A stretch of DNA of 55,450 nt from Alphaproteobacteria bacterium (GCA_030428355.1 JAUIBL010000028.1:1-55450), one strand, 5' to 3'. Positions 7,011 through 16,880 are shown, counted from the stretch's first letter. The notes: a model not told the origin generated them from the sequence alone. A program made the numbers and translations.

Positions 7011-10000
7011 ATGGGTGTTCGGTTCTTTTCCGACAGAAACCGGCCAGTGCATCTGGGGCCGTTCCCTTTGGAACATGCCGCCCGCGGGCCGATGCCCGAC
7101 CCTGCCACGATACCGCGCCATCCCGGCCTCGGCTTTCACCGCCCCGATAGCCCGGCGTCCATTGTCAACGCGATGGGCGAATATCAGGCGATGATGGACG
7201 CGATCCGCGACGGGCTTGTGAACCGGGCCAAATCCGTCATTCCGGATGATTTAAAAGAGCGCGCCAACCATCTGAAAGCGTTTGGGTATTTCTCGGACAC
7301 CACAATGGTGGGCATGGGCCCTCTGCTGCCCGAGGCGCATCTTCCCGACCCAAGGCTCAATCCCGATATTGATCGTCTCGCCAATGATCTGAAGACCAAA
7401 CAGACCAAGACACTGGCCTCGGGCATTGACATGATCATGGCGGACCTCAAGGAGTCGATGGAGGCCCCGCCCAGCACCATCGACGGTCATCACACCGCTT
7501 TGGTGTTTCTCTACGAAATCCCCCGAGACCCGAAACCCGGCGAAACCGGAACCGCATGGATCACAGATGCACAGGCGCACCGGGCCTGCCTGCGCGCGAC
7601 AGAGACCGCCGTGGTAATCGCCAACTACATCCGGTTGCTGGGCTGGGACGCCAAGGCGCATAGCGCGACCAGCACGGATGTGGACCTCAACATCTGTACG
7701 GTTGCGGCGGGTCTGGCGTACGTTTCATCCGGACGGTTGGTCAATCCGTGGCTTGGCGACCGGTTCGGCGTGGCCGTCGTGACAACCACGCTCGACCTTG
7801 CCCATGACGCGCCTTTGTCCCCTGCGCAGCCAAAATCCCTGACCCACGGCCTCGCTTGGAAACTCGGCACCACCTCGGCCCGCTCCGGGCTCAACACAAA
7901 CCCGTTCGACCACCGCCGCTATGTTGATGGTCCGCACCCCTTTGAAACGCTCAAACGGGTGGACACACCCACCACCTATATCGACGAAGCCAACGTGCCC
8001 CGCGTGCCCAAACGCGCGGATCTCTTTGCCCGCGCGCAGTTCGGGGACATGGGCAAAAAACTGCAGGACGGCGCAAAGGGGGGCTATTACGTGCGCAAGG
8101 CGGCCCCGTCGGCGGCGCAGAGGCGGATGCTGGGGGCCTTTGTATTATTGCAAGACGGACCGCCCGAAAACGGCCCGCGCCCTGCAAATTTGCAAAGCAA
8201 CGCTGACGCGATCGAGGCGACCGCCTATTGGTTGGGATGTGATGCGGTCGGGATCAGCCGCTGTCCGGACTGGGCGTGGTACAGCCACGATGCGCGGGGC
8301 GACCCCATCGATCCGCCGCATGATCAGGCGATCAGCATCATCATCGACCAAGGCTACGAGACGATGGAGGGCGCATCCGGCGACGACTGGATCAGTGTGG
8401 CGCAATCCATGCGCGCCTATCTGCGGTTCTCGCTGTTGGGTGGGGTGCTGGCCAAACAGATCCGCAATCTGGGGTATTCCGCCAAGGCGCACACCGTCAT
8501 GGACGGCGAAGTGCTGCAACCGCCGCTTCTGCTGCTGTCCGGGCTGGGCGAGGTCAGCCGGATCGGTGAGGTCATTCTCAACCCGTTCCTTGGCCCGCGC
8601 CTAAAGTCCGGGGTTGTGACCACCGACATGCCGCTGGCGCATGACAAACCCATCGATTTCGGCCTGCAGACCTTCTGCGAAAGCTGCAACAAATGCGCGC
8701 GCGAATGCCCCTCGGGGGCGATCACCGCCGGGCCGAAGCTGATGTTCAACGGATACGAGATCTGGAAATCCGACAGCCAGAAATGCGCCACCTACCGCAT
8801 CACCACCGAAGGTGGCGCGATGTGCGGGCGCTGCATGAAGACCTGCCCATGGAACCTCGAAGGGCTGTTCGCCGAAAAGCCGTTCCGCTGGGCGGCGATG
8901 AACCTGCCCAAAGCAGCACCCTTGCTGGCGAAGCTGGACGATGCCGCCGGGCGTGGTGGGTTGAACCCGGTGAAAAAATGGTGGTGGGACCTCGAGGTGC
9001 AGGAAAACGGCAGCTACGCGCCCACCACCCACCCGGTGAATGCGCGCGACCTGCAAAAGGACCTCGATCTGAAATACGAGGATCAGACACTGGCCGTCTA
9101 CCCGGCCCCGCTTGCACCCCATCCCTACCCCTATCCGGATCCGATGGACCGCGAAGCCGGGATCGAGGCCTATACCAAAATGGTCAGCGCCGCCGAACAC
9201 AAGGCGCGGTTGGCCAAGGGCGACACTTCACATCTGCACCGCCCGAAGGATGCCACCGAAAGTCCCGTGGTTCCGGTGGTGGTGAGCAAGGTCGAAAAGA
9301 TGTCGCCGTCGGTGACCAAATACGAATTCCGCCATGTCGACGGGCATGACCTGCCGGAATGGAGCGCGGGTGCGCATCTTGATCTGGTGGTGGCACCGGA
9401 GTTCCTGCGGCAATACTCAATGTCCGGCGATCCGGCGGACAGGTCCGTCTACCAGATCGGTGTGCTGCGCGAGGATCAGGGGCGCGGTGGCTCGGCCCTG
9501 TTGCACCGGATCTTTGCCGAAGGGCGGCGGGTCTTCGTATCGAAACCCATCAATCATTTCCCGTTGGTCGAGGACGCAACATTCACATGGCTCATGGGCG
9601 GCGGGATCGGGGTCACCCCGATGATCGCGATGGCGCACCGCCTGCATGCGCTGGGGCGGCCCTTTGCGCTGCATTATTCGCTGAAAACGCGCGCCGAAGC
9701 GGGGTATCTGGACGATCTGGCCCGCGTGCCCTGGGCCGACACGGTGTACATCCATGTCAGCGACGAAGGAACACGCGCCGATCTGGACACGCTGATTCCC
9801 GACTATGCGGAGGGTCAGCATATCTACACCTGCGGGCCTGATCTTTACATGAACGCCGTCATGCAAACCGCTGAGCGCAAAGGCTTTCCGGACGAGGCGA
9901 GACATCTGGAATACTTCGCTGTACCGGAACTGCCGGAGTATGAAAACCACCCGTTCACGCTCAAACTCAGCGACGGGCGCAGCTTTCATGTGCCGGCGGA

Positions 10001-10211
10001 TCAGACGGCGACGGATGTGCTCAACGCCAATGGCGTGGCGGTGGACGTGAAATGCTCGGACGGGATTTGCGGGGTGTGCAAGGCGCGGGTTCTGTTGGGC
10101 GTGGTCGAGCATCGGGATTTCGTGCTGTCAAAGGCGCAACGGCAGGACACGATCATCCTCTGCCAGTCGCGCGCGGCCGAGCCGGATGGGGAAATCACGA
10201 TCGAATTGTAA
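7011..10211 (+). CDS. self-sufficient reductive dehalogenase fused to FMN/NAD(P)H/2Fe-2S reductase
   Basis: 1066 residues, GGAGGG site just before ATG. Residues about 1-550 are the corrinoid-binding nitroreductase-like fold of RdhA enzymes. Two 4Fe-4S clusters follow: C556-x2-C559-x2-C562-x3-C566-P and C592-x12-C605-x2-C608-x3-C612-P. Then comes a phthalate-dioxygenase-reductase-like unit: flavin motif RQYS at 800-803, nucleotide motif GGGIGVTPM at 863-871 and plant-type 2Fe-2S C1015-x4-C1020-x2-C1023-x27-C1051. This is the architecture of the aerobic catabolic dehalogenases BhbA and NpRdhA, which remove ortho-halogens from halophenols using NAD(P)H and base-off cobalamin in the cytosol. No Tat signal is present, unlike respiratory RdhA. 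The substrate here is unproven. Confidence 0.9.
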   Translation: MGVRFFSDRNRPVHLGPFPLEHAARGPMPDPATIPRHPGLGFHRPDSPASIVNAMGEYQAMMDAIRDGLVNRAKSVIPDDLKERANHLKAFGYFSDTTMVGMGPLLPEAHLPDPRLNPDIDRLANDLKTKQTKTLASGIDMIMADLKESMEAPPSTIDGHHTALVFLYEIPRDPKPGETGTAWITDAQAHRACLRATETAVVIANYIRLLGWDAKAHSATSTDVDLNICTVAAGLAYVSSGRLVNPWLGDRFGVAVVTTTLDLAHDAPLSPAQPKSLTHGLAWKLGTTSARSGLNTNPFDHRRYVDGPHPFETLKRVDTPTTYIDEANVPRVPKRADLFARAQFGDMGKKLQDGAKGGYYVRKAAPSAAQRRMLGAFVLLQDGPPENGPRPANLQSNADAIEATAYWLGCDAVGISRCPDWAWYSHDARGDPIDPPHDQAISIIIDQGYETMEGASGDDWISVAQSMRAYLRFSLLGGVLAKQIRNLGYSAKAHTVMDGEVLQPPLLLLSGLGEVSRIGEVILNPFLGPRLKSGVVTTDMPLAHDKPIDFGLQTFCESCNKCARECPSGAITAGPKLMFNGYEIWKSDSQKCATYRITTEGGAMCGRCMKTCPWNLEGLFAEKPFRWAAMNLPKAAPLLAKLDDAAGRGGLNPVKKWWWDLEVQENGSYAPTTHPVNARDLQKDLDLKYEDQTLAVYPAPLAPHPYPYPDPMDREAGIEAYTKMVSAAEHKARLAKGDTSHLHRPKDATESPVVPVVVSKVEKMSPSVTKYEFRHVDGHDLPEWSAGAHLDLVVAPEFLRQYSMSGDPADRSVYQIGVLREDQGRGGSALLHRIFAEGRRVFVSKPINHFPLVEDATFTWLMGGGIGVTPMIAMAHRLHALGRPFALHYSLKTRAEAGYLDDLARVPWADTVYIHVSDEGTRADLDTLIPDYAEGQHIYTCGPDLYMNAVMQTAERKGFPDEARHLEYFAVPELPEYENHPFTLKLSDGRSFHVPADQTATDVLNANGVAVDVKCSDGICGVCKARVLLGVVEHRDFVLSKAQRQDTIILCQSRAAEPDGEITIEL

Positions 10212-10217
10212 GCGTTT

Positions 10218-10289
10218 GAAATCCTGAAAAGGATTTCGCCAAACTCTTCGATGAGTTTGGCTGCGCCCGCCGCGAACGGGGGCGCAGCC
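10218..10289. repeat. three consecutive hairpins between convergent genes
   Basis: gaaatcc/ggatttc (10218-10224 with 10231-10237), gccaaactc/gagtttggc (10238-10246 with 10253-10261) and ggctgcgccc/gggcgcagcc (10259-10268 with 10280-10289) follow each other without gaps; the last two share 3 bases. They lie between the dehalogenase stop and the EF-hand stop and could end transcription from both sides. None carries a clear T-run. Confidence 0.7.
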
Positions 10290-10297
10290 GGGTGCGA

Positions 10298-10543
10298 TTA
10301 ACTGTCGGCTTCGGGCATCAAGCCTTCGGTCTGTGCCACCGCCAGTTCGTCGGCATTGATGAGACCATCCCCATCGGCATCCACTGCGATGAACGTGTCC
10401 GTCGTGACTTCGGGCAGGATGGCCTGCACCTCTTCATAGGACAGCATCCCGTCCTGATTGGTGTCAGCGGCCATGTAATCGGCGGCCAGTGCCGCCATCG
10501 GCAGCGTGATGAGGCTTGCGGCGATCAGTCGAGTGCGTGTCAT
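10298..10543 (-). CDS. secreted EF-hand calcium-binding protein
   Basis: 81 residues. A signal peptide (MTRTRLIAASLITLPMAALAA, cleavage about residue 20-21) is followed by two EF-hand loops: DTNQDGMLSYEE at 27-38 and the canonical DADGDGLINADE at 55-66. The product is probably a periplasmic or extracellular calcium binder. The longer upstream frame (to 10900) overlaps the sigma-factor gene antisense and is not used. A similar gene lies at 46121-46360. It is divergent from the sigma gene. Confidence 0.85.
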   Translation of the reverse strand: MTRTRLIAASLITLPMAALAADYMAADTNQDGMLSYEEVQAILPEVTTDTFIAVDADGDGLINADELAVAQTEGLMPEADS

Positions 10544-10769
10544 GTTGGTCTCCCATGTGGTCCTTGGTGATGAAGCGCCGCGTCCTGCGGCCTTCACGGG
10601 GTATGAGGGACAAACGCGCCCCCGCATCCCGGCCCCGTCACGCCGTGGCGCAGACCTGCCCAAACCCGCCCTTCCGGTGCGCAAACCGCCGCGCAAATTG
10701 GGCTGCGTTCCGCCATCGGCGGAAACCCCCGGGATGGCCGGGGATTTCCCCGCCGCCATACTGCGCGCC

Positions 10770-11228
10770 ATGGATATGCATGATCTTTCCCGCCTGCGCG
10801 CCCGCGCCCGTCGCCTGACGCGCAGCCCGCAGGATGCCGAAGACCTCTGCCACGAGGTCTGTCTGGCGTTTCTGGAACGCAAGGCTCTGGGCGCACGCAT
10901 CGCGCGCCCCCTGCCCTACATGATGACCGCGCTGCGCCATGCCGCCGTGGCGCGGTCGCGGCGGCTGGCGCGTGAAGCGCCGCTGGAAGACGGCGCTGAA
11001 CCCCAGGTCGGGGACGCGGCGCTGGCCTGTCTCTGCTCCGAGGTGTTGGCGCATCTGGATCACCTGCCCGCCCCGGACCGCGCCTTGTTGCGGCGCGTGG
11101 CGTTCGAGGGGGTCACGCCCTCTGAACTGGCCGAGGAGATGGAGGTGCCCGTGGGGACAATCATGTCCCGGCTCGCCCGCGCCCGTGCGCGCCTGCGGGA
11201 GGTCGCGGGGATTGCGTCGGTGTTTTGA
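10770..11228 (+). CDS. small ECF-type RNA polymerase sigma factor
   Basis: 152 residues from ATG 10770 (MDMHDLSRLRARARRL); in-frame starts at 10734 and 10776 are alternatives, and no ribosome site is strong. Sigma region 2 is seen in RRLTRSPQDAEDLCHEVCLAFLE and region 4 in LPAPDRALLRRVAFEGVTPSELAEEMEVPVGTIMSRLARAR (recognition helix VPVGTIMSRLARAR). No anti-sigma gene is adjacent; the divergent partner is the EF-hand protein, which might be a target. The gap 10544-10769 must contain both promoters; I could not place them. Confidence 0.82.
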   Translation: MDMHDLSRLRARARRLTRSPQDAEDLCHEVCLAFLERKALGARIARPLPYMMTALRHAAVARSRRLAREAPLEDGAEPQVGDAALACLCSEVLAHLDHLPAPDRALLRRVAFEGVTPSELAEEMEVPVGTIMSRLARARARLREVAGIASVF

Positions 11229-11331
11229 TCTTTCGCCCGACGGCACGTCGGGCAGCCCCCGACCGCCCCCACGGGCGGGGGCTACACCCCCACCCGCAGT
11301 CGGGGTCAGCCCTTTGCGCTCAATAACAAAA

Positions 11332-11356
11332 AAAGGGGGCCGCAGAGGCCCCCTTT
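11332..11356 (-). terminator. bidirectional-looking terminator, mainly for nrdJ
   Basis: aaagggggcc / ggcccccttt is a 10-bp stem around gcaga. Read on the minus strand, the stem is followed by seven T (complement of 11328-11334), giving a strong rho-independent terminator about 110 bp after the nrdJ stop. The remainder of 11229-11463 holds GC-rich inverted repeats (for example around 11260-11290) and no gene. Confidence 0.85.
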
Positions 11357-11463
11357 GAAGTTTCGCTCGTCAAGCTCTCAAGTTGTACACCGCTCGGAAT
11401 AATCTTGCCTGCGGCCCGACGCGCGTCAGAGGCGGGCGCACCCGCCTCGTGACTGGTTAGGGC

Positions 11464-14400
11464 TTAGCTGCACCCGCTCGTGGCACCACAGGTGTTGCAC
11501 TTCATGCAGGTGCCGTTGCGCACCAGCGTGTAGTTGCCGCAATCGCCGCAGGCTTCGCCTTCGTAGCCCTGCATCTTGGCTCGCGTGACTGCCGTCATGG
11601 CGGGCACCGAAGCGCTGGACTTGGCCGTGGCCACGGCTGTCGCCACACCACCGGTTTCCGGCACCAGCGTATTGAGCGCCGTCACCGCATCCACTCCGCC
11701 GCCAAAGGCCACGGCCCCGGTCTGGCCGCCCTGCAGCACGATCAGTTCCTGCGGCAGGCGCTTGCGCAAGTAGCCGGTGGAGCTGATCTGCTTGAGCACT
11801 TCGAGCGACCGGGAAGCTGCGGTTTCCGACAGTTCCTTGACGTTGGACACGCCCTCTTCCTCGCCCCGGCCCAGATCGTCGAAGGTGGCGCCTTCGGGTT
11901 TCACATGGGCCAGATCGGTGCGGTCGAGATAGCTGACAGCGAGTTCGCGGAAGATGTAGTCGAGGATCGAGGTCGCGTTCTTGATGCTGTCATTGCCCTG
12001 CACCATGCCCGCCGGTTCGAACTTGGTGAAGGTGAAGGCATCGACGAACTCTTCCAGCGGCACGCCATACTGAAGACCAACCGACACCGCGATGGCGAAG
12101 TTGTTCATCATGGCGCGGAAGCCTGCGCCTTCCTTGTGCATGTCGATGAAGATCTCGCCCAGGGAGCCGTCCTCGTATTCGCCGGTGCGCAGGTAGACCT
12201 TGTGCCCGCCGACGATCGCCTTCTGGGTGTAGCCCTTGCGGCGCTCCGGCATCTTGGTGCGCTGGGACTTGATGATCTCCTTGATGACCACCTTCTCGAC
12301 GATCTTCTCGGCCAGCACCTGTGCCTTTTCCTGCGGCGAGCCGGATTCGAGCACCTCTGCCGCCTCATCGTCATCTTCGACAAGCGCCGCCGCCAGAGGC
12401 TGGGACAGTTTGGAGCCATCGCGATAGAGCGCGTTGGCCTTGGTGCCCAGCGACCAGCTCAGCTCGTAGGCTTTCTGGCAGTCCTCGATGGTGGCGTCAT
12501 TCGGCATGTTGATCGTCTTGGAGATCGCACCCGAAATGAAGCTTTGTGCCGCTGCCATCATCGTAATGTGGCTTTCCACCGACAGGAAGCGTTTGCCCTT
12601 CTTGCCGCAGGGGTTGGCGCAGTCGAAGACCGGGTAATGTTCCACCTTCAGGTGCGGCGCACCTTCCAGCGTCATCGTTCCGCAGACATGGTCGTTGGCT
12701 GCGTCGATTTCGGACTTGGTGTAGCCGAGGTGACGCAGCAGGTCGAAGGTCGGATCATTCAGCTTGTCCGCCGGGATGCCCAGCACTTCGCGGCAGAACT
12801 CTTCGCCCAGCGTCCACTGGTTGAACACGAAGCGGATGTCGAAAGCCGAGGCCAGCGCCTTGTCCACTTTCGCAAGCTGTGCCGGGCCGAAGCCGTGGCC
12901 TGCCAGCGAGGTGTGGTTGATGCCCGGCGCGTTGCCGATTGTGCCGTGGCCAACAGCATAGGACACGATCTCTTCGATCTGCGCCGAGCCGTAGCCCAGC
13001 TTTTCCAAGGCCGCCGGAACCGACTGGTTGATGATCTTGAAATAGCCGCCACCGGCGAGTTTCTTGAACTTCACCAGCGCGAAGTCCGGCTCGATGCCTG
13101 TGGTGTCACAATCCATGACCAGACCGATGGTGCCGGTGGGCGCGATCACGGTCGCCTGCGCGTTGCGGTAGCCGTGCTTTTCACCAAGGCGCAGCGCCTC
13201 GTCCCAGCTTGCCATCGCCAGATCGACCAGAGTGCTGTCCGGGCAGTTGGCGTGATCGAGCGGGACCGGCTTGACCGACAGGCTTTCATACCCATCCGTT
13301 GAGCCATAAGCGGCGTTGCGGTGGTTGCGGATCACGCGGAGCATGTGATCGGCGTTCTTCTTGTAGCCCGGGAAGGCTCCAAGCTCTCCGGCGATTTCCG
13401 CCGATGTCGCATAGGACACGCCGGTCATGATGGCGGTCAGCGCACCACAGAGCGCACGGCCTTCGTCGCTGTCATAGCTGTAGCCGAGGTTCATCAGCAG
13501 GCCGCCGATATTGGCATACCCCAGACCCAGCGTGCGGAAGTCATAGGAGCGCTGCGCGATTTCCTTTGACGGGAACTGCGCCATCATCACCGAGATTTCC
13601 AGCGTCAGCGTCCAGAGACGGACAGCGTGCATGTAATCCTCGGACTGGAACTCGCCGTCCTTGAGGAAGGTCAGCAGGTTCATCGACGCGAGGTTACAGG
13701 CGGTGTCGTCAAGGAACATGTATTCCGAACACGGGTTGGAGCCGCGAATCTCGCCATCAGCCGGGCAGGTGTGCCATTCGTTGACGGTGTCGTGGAACTG
13801 GATACCCGGATCGGCGCAGGCCCAGGCCGCGTGGCCCACGTCTTCCCAGAGCTTGCGGGCTTTGATCGTCTTGGCCACCGACCCATCGACACGGCGGATC
13901 AGCTCCCAATCGGCGTCATCCCGGACGGCCTGCAGGAACGCGTTGGTGACGCGGATGGAATTGTTCGAGTTCTGGCCCGACACGGATGCGTAGGCCTCGG
14001 AGTCCCAATCGGTGTCGTAGGTCGGGAATTCGATCGACGCATAGCCCTGCCGCGCGTAATCCAGCACGCGCTTGATGTAGGTCTCGGGGATCATGACGCC
14101 TTTGGCCGCGCGAATTGCGTCCTTCAAGGCATTGTTTTTCTTGGGATCATAGGCGTCTTCTTCAAGACCATCCCAAGCACCGATCGCCTTGAAGATCGCG
14201 TTGAGCATCTTCTCGTGCATCTTGGAGCCTGCGACGATGCTGGCGACCTTCTGCTCTTCCTTGACCTTCCAGTTGATGAATTCCTCGATGTCCGGATGGT
14301 CGGCATCGCAAATCACCATCTTGGCCGCGCGACGTGTGGTGCCGCCAGACTTGATGGCACCCGCCGCACGGTCACCGATCTTGAGGAAACCCATTAGGCC

Positions 14401-15135
14401 CGAGGACTTGCCACCGCCCGACAGCGGCTCATTCGCCGCGCGGAGCGAAGAGAAGTTGGTGCCGGTGCCAGAGCCGTACTTGAACAGACGCGCTTCGCGG
14501 ACCCAGAGGTCCATGATGCCACCGTCGCCGACCAGATCATCCGCCACGGACTGGATGAAGCACGCATGGGGCTGCGGGTGCTCGTAAGCCGACGAGGATT
14601 TGGTCAGTTCGCCGGTTTTGTAGTCCACATAGTAGTGACCCTGGCTCGGGCCGTCGATTCCATAGGCCCAGTGCAGACCGGTGTTGAACCACTGGGGGCT
14701 GTTCGGCGCGGCCTTCTGCGTGGCCAGCATGAAGCGCATTTCGTCGTAATAGGCCTGCGCGTCTTCTTCGGTTGTGAAGTAGCCGCCTTTCCAGCCCCAA
14801 TAGGCCCAGGCTCCCGCCAGACGGTCGAACACCTGCTTGGAGGACGTCTCACCCGTGCGCGGCGTGTCGTCGGCCTCTGGCACGGAGCGCCACAGGAAGC
14901 TAGGCACGTCCTTTTCCTTGATCTTTTTCAGGGCAACCGGGACACCCGCCTTGCGGAAGTATTTCTGCGCGATGACATCGCTGGCGACCTGGCTCCAACT
15001 GTTCGGCACTTCGACATTGTCGAGCTTGAACACCACGGAGCCGTCCGGATTCCGGATTTCAGAGGTGGTCGAAACGAATTCGATCCCCGCGTATGCGTCC
15101 TGCCCAGCTTTGGTAAATTTTCTTTCGATTTTCAT
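11464..15135 (-). CDS. nrdJ: vitamin B12-dependent ribonucleotide reductase (class II)
   Basis: 1223 residues from ATG 15135 ([20 protein letters not shown]); the frame extends to 15333, but the extension crosses the promoter. NrdJ makes deoxyribonucleotides using an adenosylcobalamin-generated thiyl radical. Class II hallmarks are visible: [19 protein letters not shown] near 220, [23 protein letters not shown] near 540, [32 protein letters not shown] in the middle, and the C-terminal cysteine-rich finger CGDCGNY...[14 protein letters not shown]. Its length matches the alphaproteobacterial family. No NrdAB is in the window. Confidence 0.97.
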   Translation of the reverse strand: MKIERKFTKAGQDAYAGIEFVSTTSEIRNPDGSVVFKLDNVEVPNSWSQVASDVIAQKYFRKAGVPVALKKIKEKDVPSFLWRSVPEADDTPRTGETSSKQVFDRLAGAWAYWGWKGGYFTTEEDAQAYYDEMRFMLATQKAAPNSPQWFNTGLHWAYGIDGPSQGHYYVDYKTGELTKSSSAYEHPQPHACFIQSVADDLVGDGGIMDLWVREARLFKYGSGTGTNFSSLRAANEPLSGGGKSSGLMGFLKIGDRAAGAIKSGGTTRRAAKMVICDADHPDIEEFINWKVKEEQKVASIVAGSKMHEKMLNAIFKAIGAWDGLEEDAYDPKKNNALKDAIRAAKGVMIPETYIKRVLDYARQGYASIEFPTYDTDWDSEAYASVSGQNSNNSIRVTNAFLQAVRDDADWELIRRVDGSVAKTIKARKLWEDVGHAAWACADPGIQFHDTVNEWHTCPADGEIRGSNPCSEYMFLDDTACNLASMNLLTFLKDGEFQSEDYMHAVRLWTLTLEISVMMAQFPSKEIAQRSYDFRTLGLGYANIGGLLMNLGYSYDSDEGRALCGALTAIMTGVSYATSAEIAGELGAFPGYKKNADHMLRVIRNHRNAAYGSTDGYESLSVKPVPLDHANCPDSTLVDLAMASWDEALRLGEKHGYRNAQATVIAPTGTIGLVMDCDTTGIEPDFALVKFKKLAGGGYFKIINQSVPAALEKLGYGSAQIEEIVSYAVGHGTIGNAPGINHTSLAGHGFGPAQLAKVDKALASAFDIRFVFNQWTLGEEFCREVLGIPADKLNDPTFDLLRHLGYTKSEIDAANDHVCGTMTLEGAPHLKVEHYPVFDCANPCGKKGKRFLSVESHITMMAAAQSFISGAISKTINMPNDATIEDCQKAYELSWSLGTKANALYRDGSKLSQPLAAALVEDDDEAAEVLESGSPQEKAQVLAEKIVEKVVIKEIIKSQRTKMPERRKGYTQKAIVGGHKVYLRTGEYEDGSLGEIFIDMHKEGAGFRAMMNNFAIAVSVGLQYGVPLEEFVDAFTFTKFEPAGMVQGNDSIKNATSILDYIFRELAVSYLDRTDLAHVKPEGATFDDLGRGEEEGVSNVKELSETAASRSLEVLKQISSTGYLRKRLPQELIVLQGGQTGAVAFGGGVDAVTALNTLVPETGGVATAVATAKSSASVPAMTAVTRAKMQGYEGEACGDCGNYTLVRNGTCMKCNTCGATSGCS

Positions 15136-15278
15136 CGCACCGGTCTCTTTTCTATGTGTACCCCATGGCCCTTGTGGAGCCGCGATCGGCACGAGAGTTC
15201 CGGGCCCGCACATTGCTGTGTGCAGGCAAAGCGCCTCAAAGCTATAAACCGGTGTTCCCGTCCCTGTTGTCGGCGCGG

Positions 15279-15294
15279 ACACTATATGTTGTGG
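15279..15294 (-). promoter_or_regulatory. NrdR box upstream of nrdJ
   Basis: acactatatgttgtgg matches the NrdR consensus (ACAC-W-ATAT-W-TW-GTGT) at nearly all positions and lies 144 bp before the nrdJ start. Read on the minus strand it contains TATAGT, a plausible -10, so NrdR would occlude the promoter. A much weaker second half-match begins at about 15311, 32 bp away, close to the three-turn spacing usual for paired boxes. Confidence 0.75.
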
Positions 15295-15439
15295 TTTAGC
15301 GCAACGACCCGCACAAATTGACGGAAACATCACAGAGTCGTCAATACGTATTTTGCAGATTTGGACATAGATTTTGGGTTGACCGGCACCACTAACACAA
15401 TGGGTGGTGATTCATCTGTGGAAGAGCGCGGGAAAGGTC

Positions 15440-15448
15440 TGTGGATAA
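15440..15448 (-). promoter_or_regulatory. DnaA box (perfect consensus)
   Basis: tgtggataa is the complement of the consensus TTATCCACA. It is followed 34 bp later by an oppositely oriented box; a weaker ctgtggaag lies at about 15417. Confidence 0.65.
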
Positions 15449-15482
15449 GTGCAGGGATAAAAAATCCTGCCCGCACAGAAAG

Positions 15483-15491
15483 TTATCCACA
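15483..15491 (+). promoter_or_regulatory. DnaA box (perfect consensus)
   Basis: ttatccaca, in inverted orientation to the box at 15440. Both lie 150-210 bp upstream of the NrdR box. The rest of the non-coding stretch 15136-15654 shows a small hairpin gcaggg...cctgc (15451-15470) between the boxes and no gene. Confidence 0.65.
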
Positions 15492-15654
15492 GGCGTTCGG
15501 ACCCCGCTTTAACCCTCCGGCGCGCCTTGTGATGCCGGCCGCGGCACGGACGCGAATCTCGGGACCAGAGCGGCTTGTGGCCAACAGGACACGCACAACC
15601 CTTACGCGCATGGCCTGCCGCAATAGATGGATGCAATCTGTCTGAATGAAGATT

Positions 15655-15731
15655 TGGTCGGGACGGCAAGATTCGAACTTGCGACCTACGGTACCCAAAA
15701 CCGTCGCGCTACCAGGCTGCGCTACGCCCCG
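15655..15731 (-). tRNA. tRNA-Pro (anticodon UGG)
   Basis: On the minus strand a 77-base cloverleaf: acceptor CGGGGCG/CGTCCCG, D-arm GCGCAGCCTGGTAGCGC, anticodon loop TTTGGGT with TGG, T-arm GTTCGAATC, discriminator A and encoded CCA. Confidence 0.97.
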
Positions 15732-15789
15732 ACTGCGGGTCATTTATCGACCGACGCCCGATTTGGAAAGCGGTTTTTTCCGCACGTTT

Positions 15790-16266
15790 CTAAGAGGCGC
15801 AGGCCCAGGCAGCGGTCTCGGACGAAATCGCCGGATGCCGCATCTCGGTGCCCGCGTCGATGCCAAGCCGGTCCGCCATACCGCCATTGATTTCAAGAAC
15901 GAACTGGATGCCCGATCCACCTGGTATGCCGGTCAGATCGCCCGGAATCGCGTTTTCATGCACCCGCTGCACCACGCCGTCCTCATCCGCGAAGATCATG
16001 TCCAGCGGGATCAAGGTGTTCTTCATCCAGAACGACACGGTCTGCGCATATTCGTAAACGAACAGCATGCCGTGCATCGTCGGCATGTCTTCGACGAACA
16101 TCAGACCACGGCTGCGCAGATCGGGGGTGTCGGCAACATCCACGGAAAAGCGGGCTGACCCCCACTCTCCACGCAATTCGACGACATCCTCGCGGCATGG
16201 GCCATCCGCTGCACCGGCTTGTCCGGCCAGTGCTAGACAGACGCTTAGGACAAACCACTTTCCCAT
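15790..16266 (-). CDS. secreted DUF192-family protein
   Basis: 158 residues from ATG 16266. A signal peptide ([19 protein letters not shown]) is followed by the DUF192 domain: [28 protein letters not shown], then [23 protein letters not shown] and [14 protein letters not shown]. The domain is widespread and its function is unknown to me. The start lies inside the end of the upstream cold-shock gene (22-bp overlap), which implies translational coupling. Probably periplasmic. Confidence 0.88.
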   Translation of the reverse strand: MGKWFVLSVCLALAGQAGAADGPCREDVVELRGEWGSARFSVDVADTPDLRSRGLMFVEDMPTMHGMLFVYEYAQTVSFWMKNTLIPLDMIFADEDGVVQRVHENAIPGDLTGIPGGSGIQFVLEINGGMADRLGIDAGTEMRHPAISSETAAWACAS

Positions 16267-16769
16267 GGGAGAACCTCGACCGCCATGCGCCCGCGGTTGC
16301 TTTCGATCGAGCGCAACGCGAGGGCTTCTCCCGGAAACAAATCCGAAAGACCCGAGCGGCGCAAGACCTCCACATGGATGAAGATGTCCTCGGGTTGGCC
16401 AAAGACATTGGCAAACCCGAACCCCTTGGCTTTGTCGAACCATTTGACCCGTGCCGGTTGCAGCTTGGCGGCTGCGATTTCATCCGCGCTCACGCCGCTG
16501 AAATCTTCCAGCGGTGCGATCCCCGGTTGAACCGGCGGGGTGATGTTCAGGACCTCTACAGCTTGAAGCCCGCGAGCGGTGGTTTGCACCACAACCTCGA
16601 TTCGGGCGCCATCTGCAACCGATCCCTGGCCGTAGTTTCGAAGCACGTTTGCATGCAGAAGGATATCCGGGCCTCCCTCGTCGGAGACGAGAAAGCCGAA
16701 ACCCTTGGCAGGATCAAACCACTTCACGTGACCGGCAATACGCGAGTCAGGCTGTTGTGACTGTTCCAC
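16245..16769 (-). CDS. double cold-shock-domain protein
   Basis: About 174 residues with two CSDs: GHVKWFDPAKGFGFLVSDEGGPDILLH and, after a linker, ARVKWFDKAKGFGFANVFGQPEDIFIH. Both RNA-binding KGFGF motifs are intact, but RNP2 differs between them (DILLH vs DIFIH). No good ATG precedes the first domain. GTG 16769 (seven bases after TTGGA) or TTG 16781 are the likely starts, and the in-frame ATG at 16868 would add an unrelated hydrophobic leader. The protein probably acts as a nucleic-acid chaperone. It overlaps the DUF192 gene by 22 bp. Confidence 0.85.
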   Translation of the reverse strand: MEQSQQPDSRIAGHVKWFDPAKGFGFLVSDEGGPDILLHANVLRNYGQGSVADGARIEVVVQTTARGLQAVEVLNITPPVQPGIAPLEDFSGVSADEIAAAKLQPARVKWFDKAKGFGFANVFGQPEDIFIHVEVLRRSGLSDLFPGEALALRSIESNRGRMAVEVLPWESGLS

Positions 16770-16880
16770 TAGTGTATCCAACTTCAAATTCCCACATCCA
16801 CTTTGCGGTGCCCCAACCAACGACGCAAGTATAAGAAAAAAATAATGTATTTCACCCCTGCATTTCACGTGACGTGAATG

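Noticed and set aside
15136..15290. Cobalamin riboswitch before nrdJ
   Set aside because: No B12-box-like conserved core could be found in the leader.
11905..15321. Several plus-strand frames (up to 465 codons) opposite nrdJ
   Set aside because: nrdJ is certain on the minus strand; these carry no domain signals.
15440..15491. Chromosomal origin of replication
   Set aside because: Only two (perhaps three) DnaA boxes, no AT-rich unwinding region and no origin-linked genes; regulation of nrdJ fits better.
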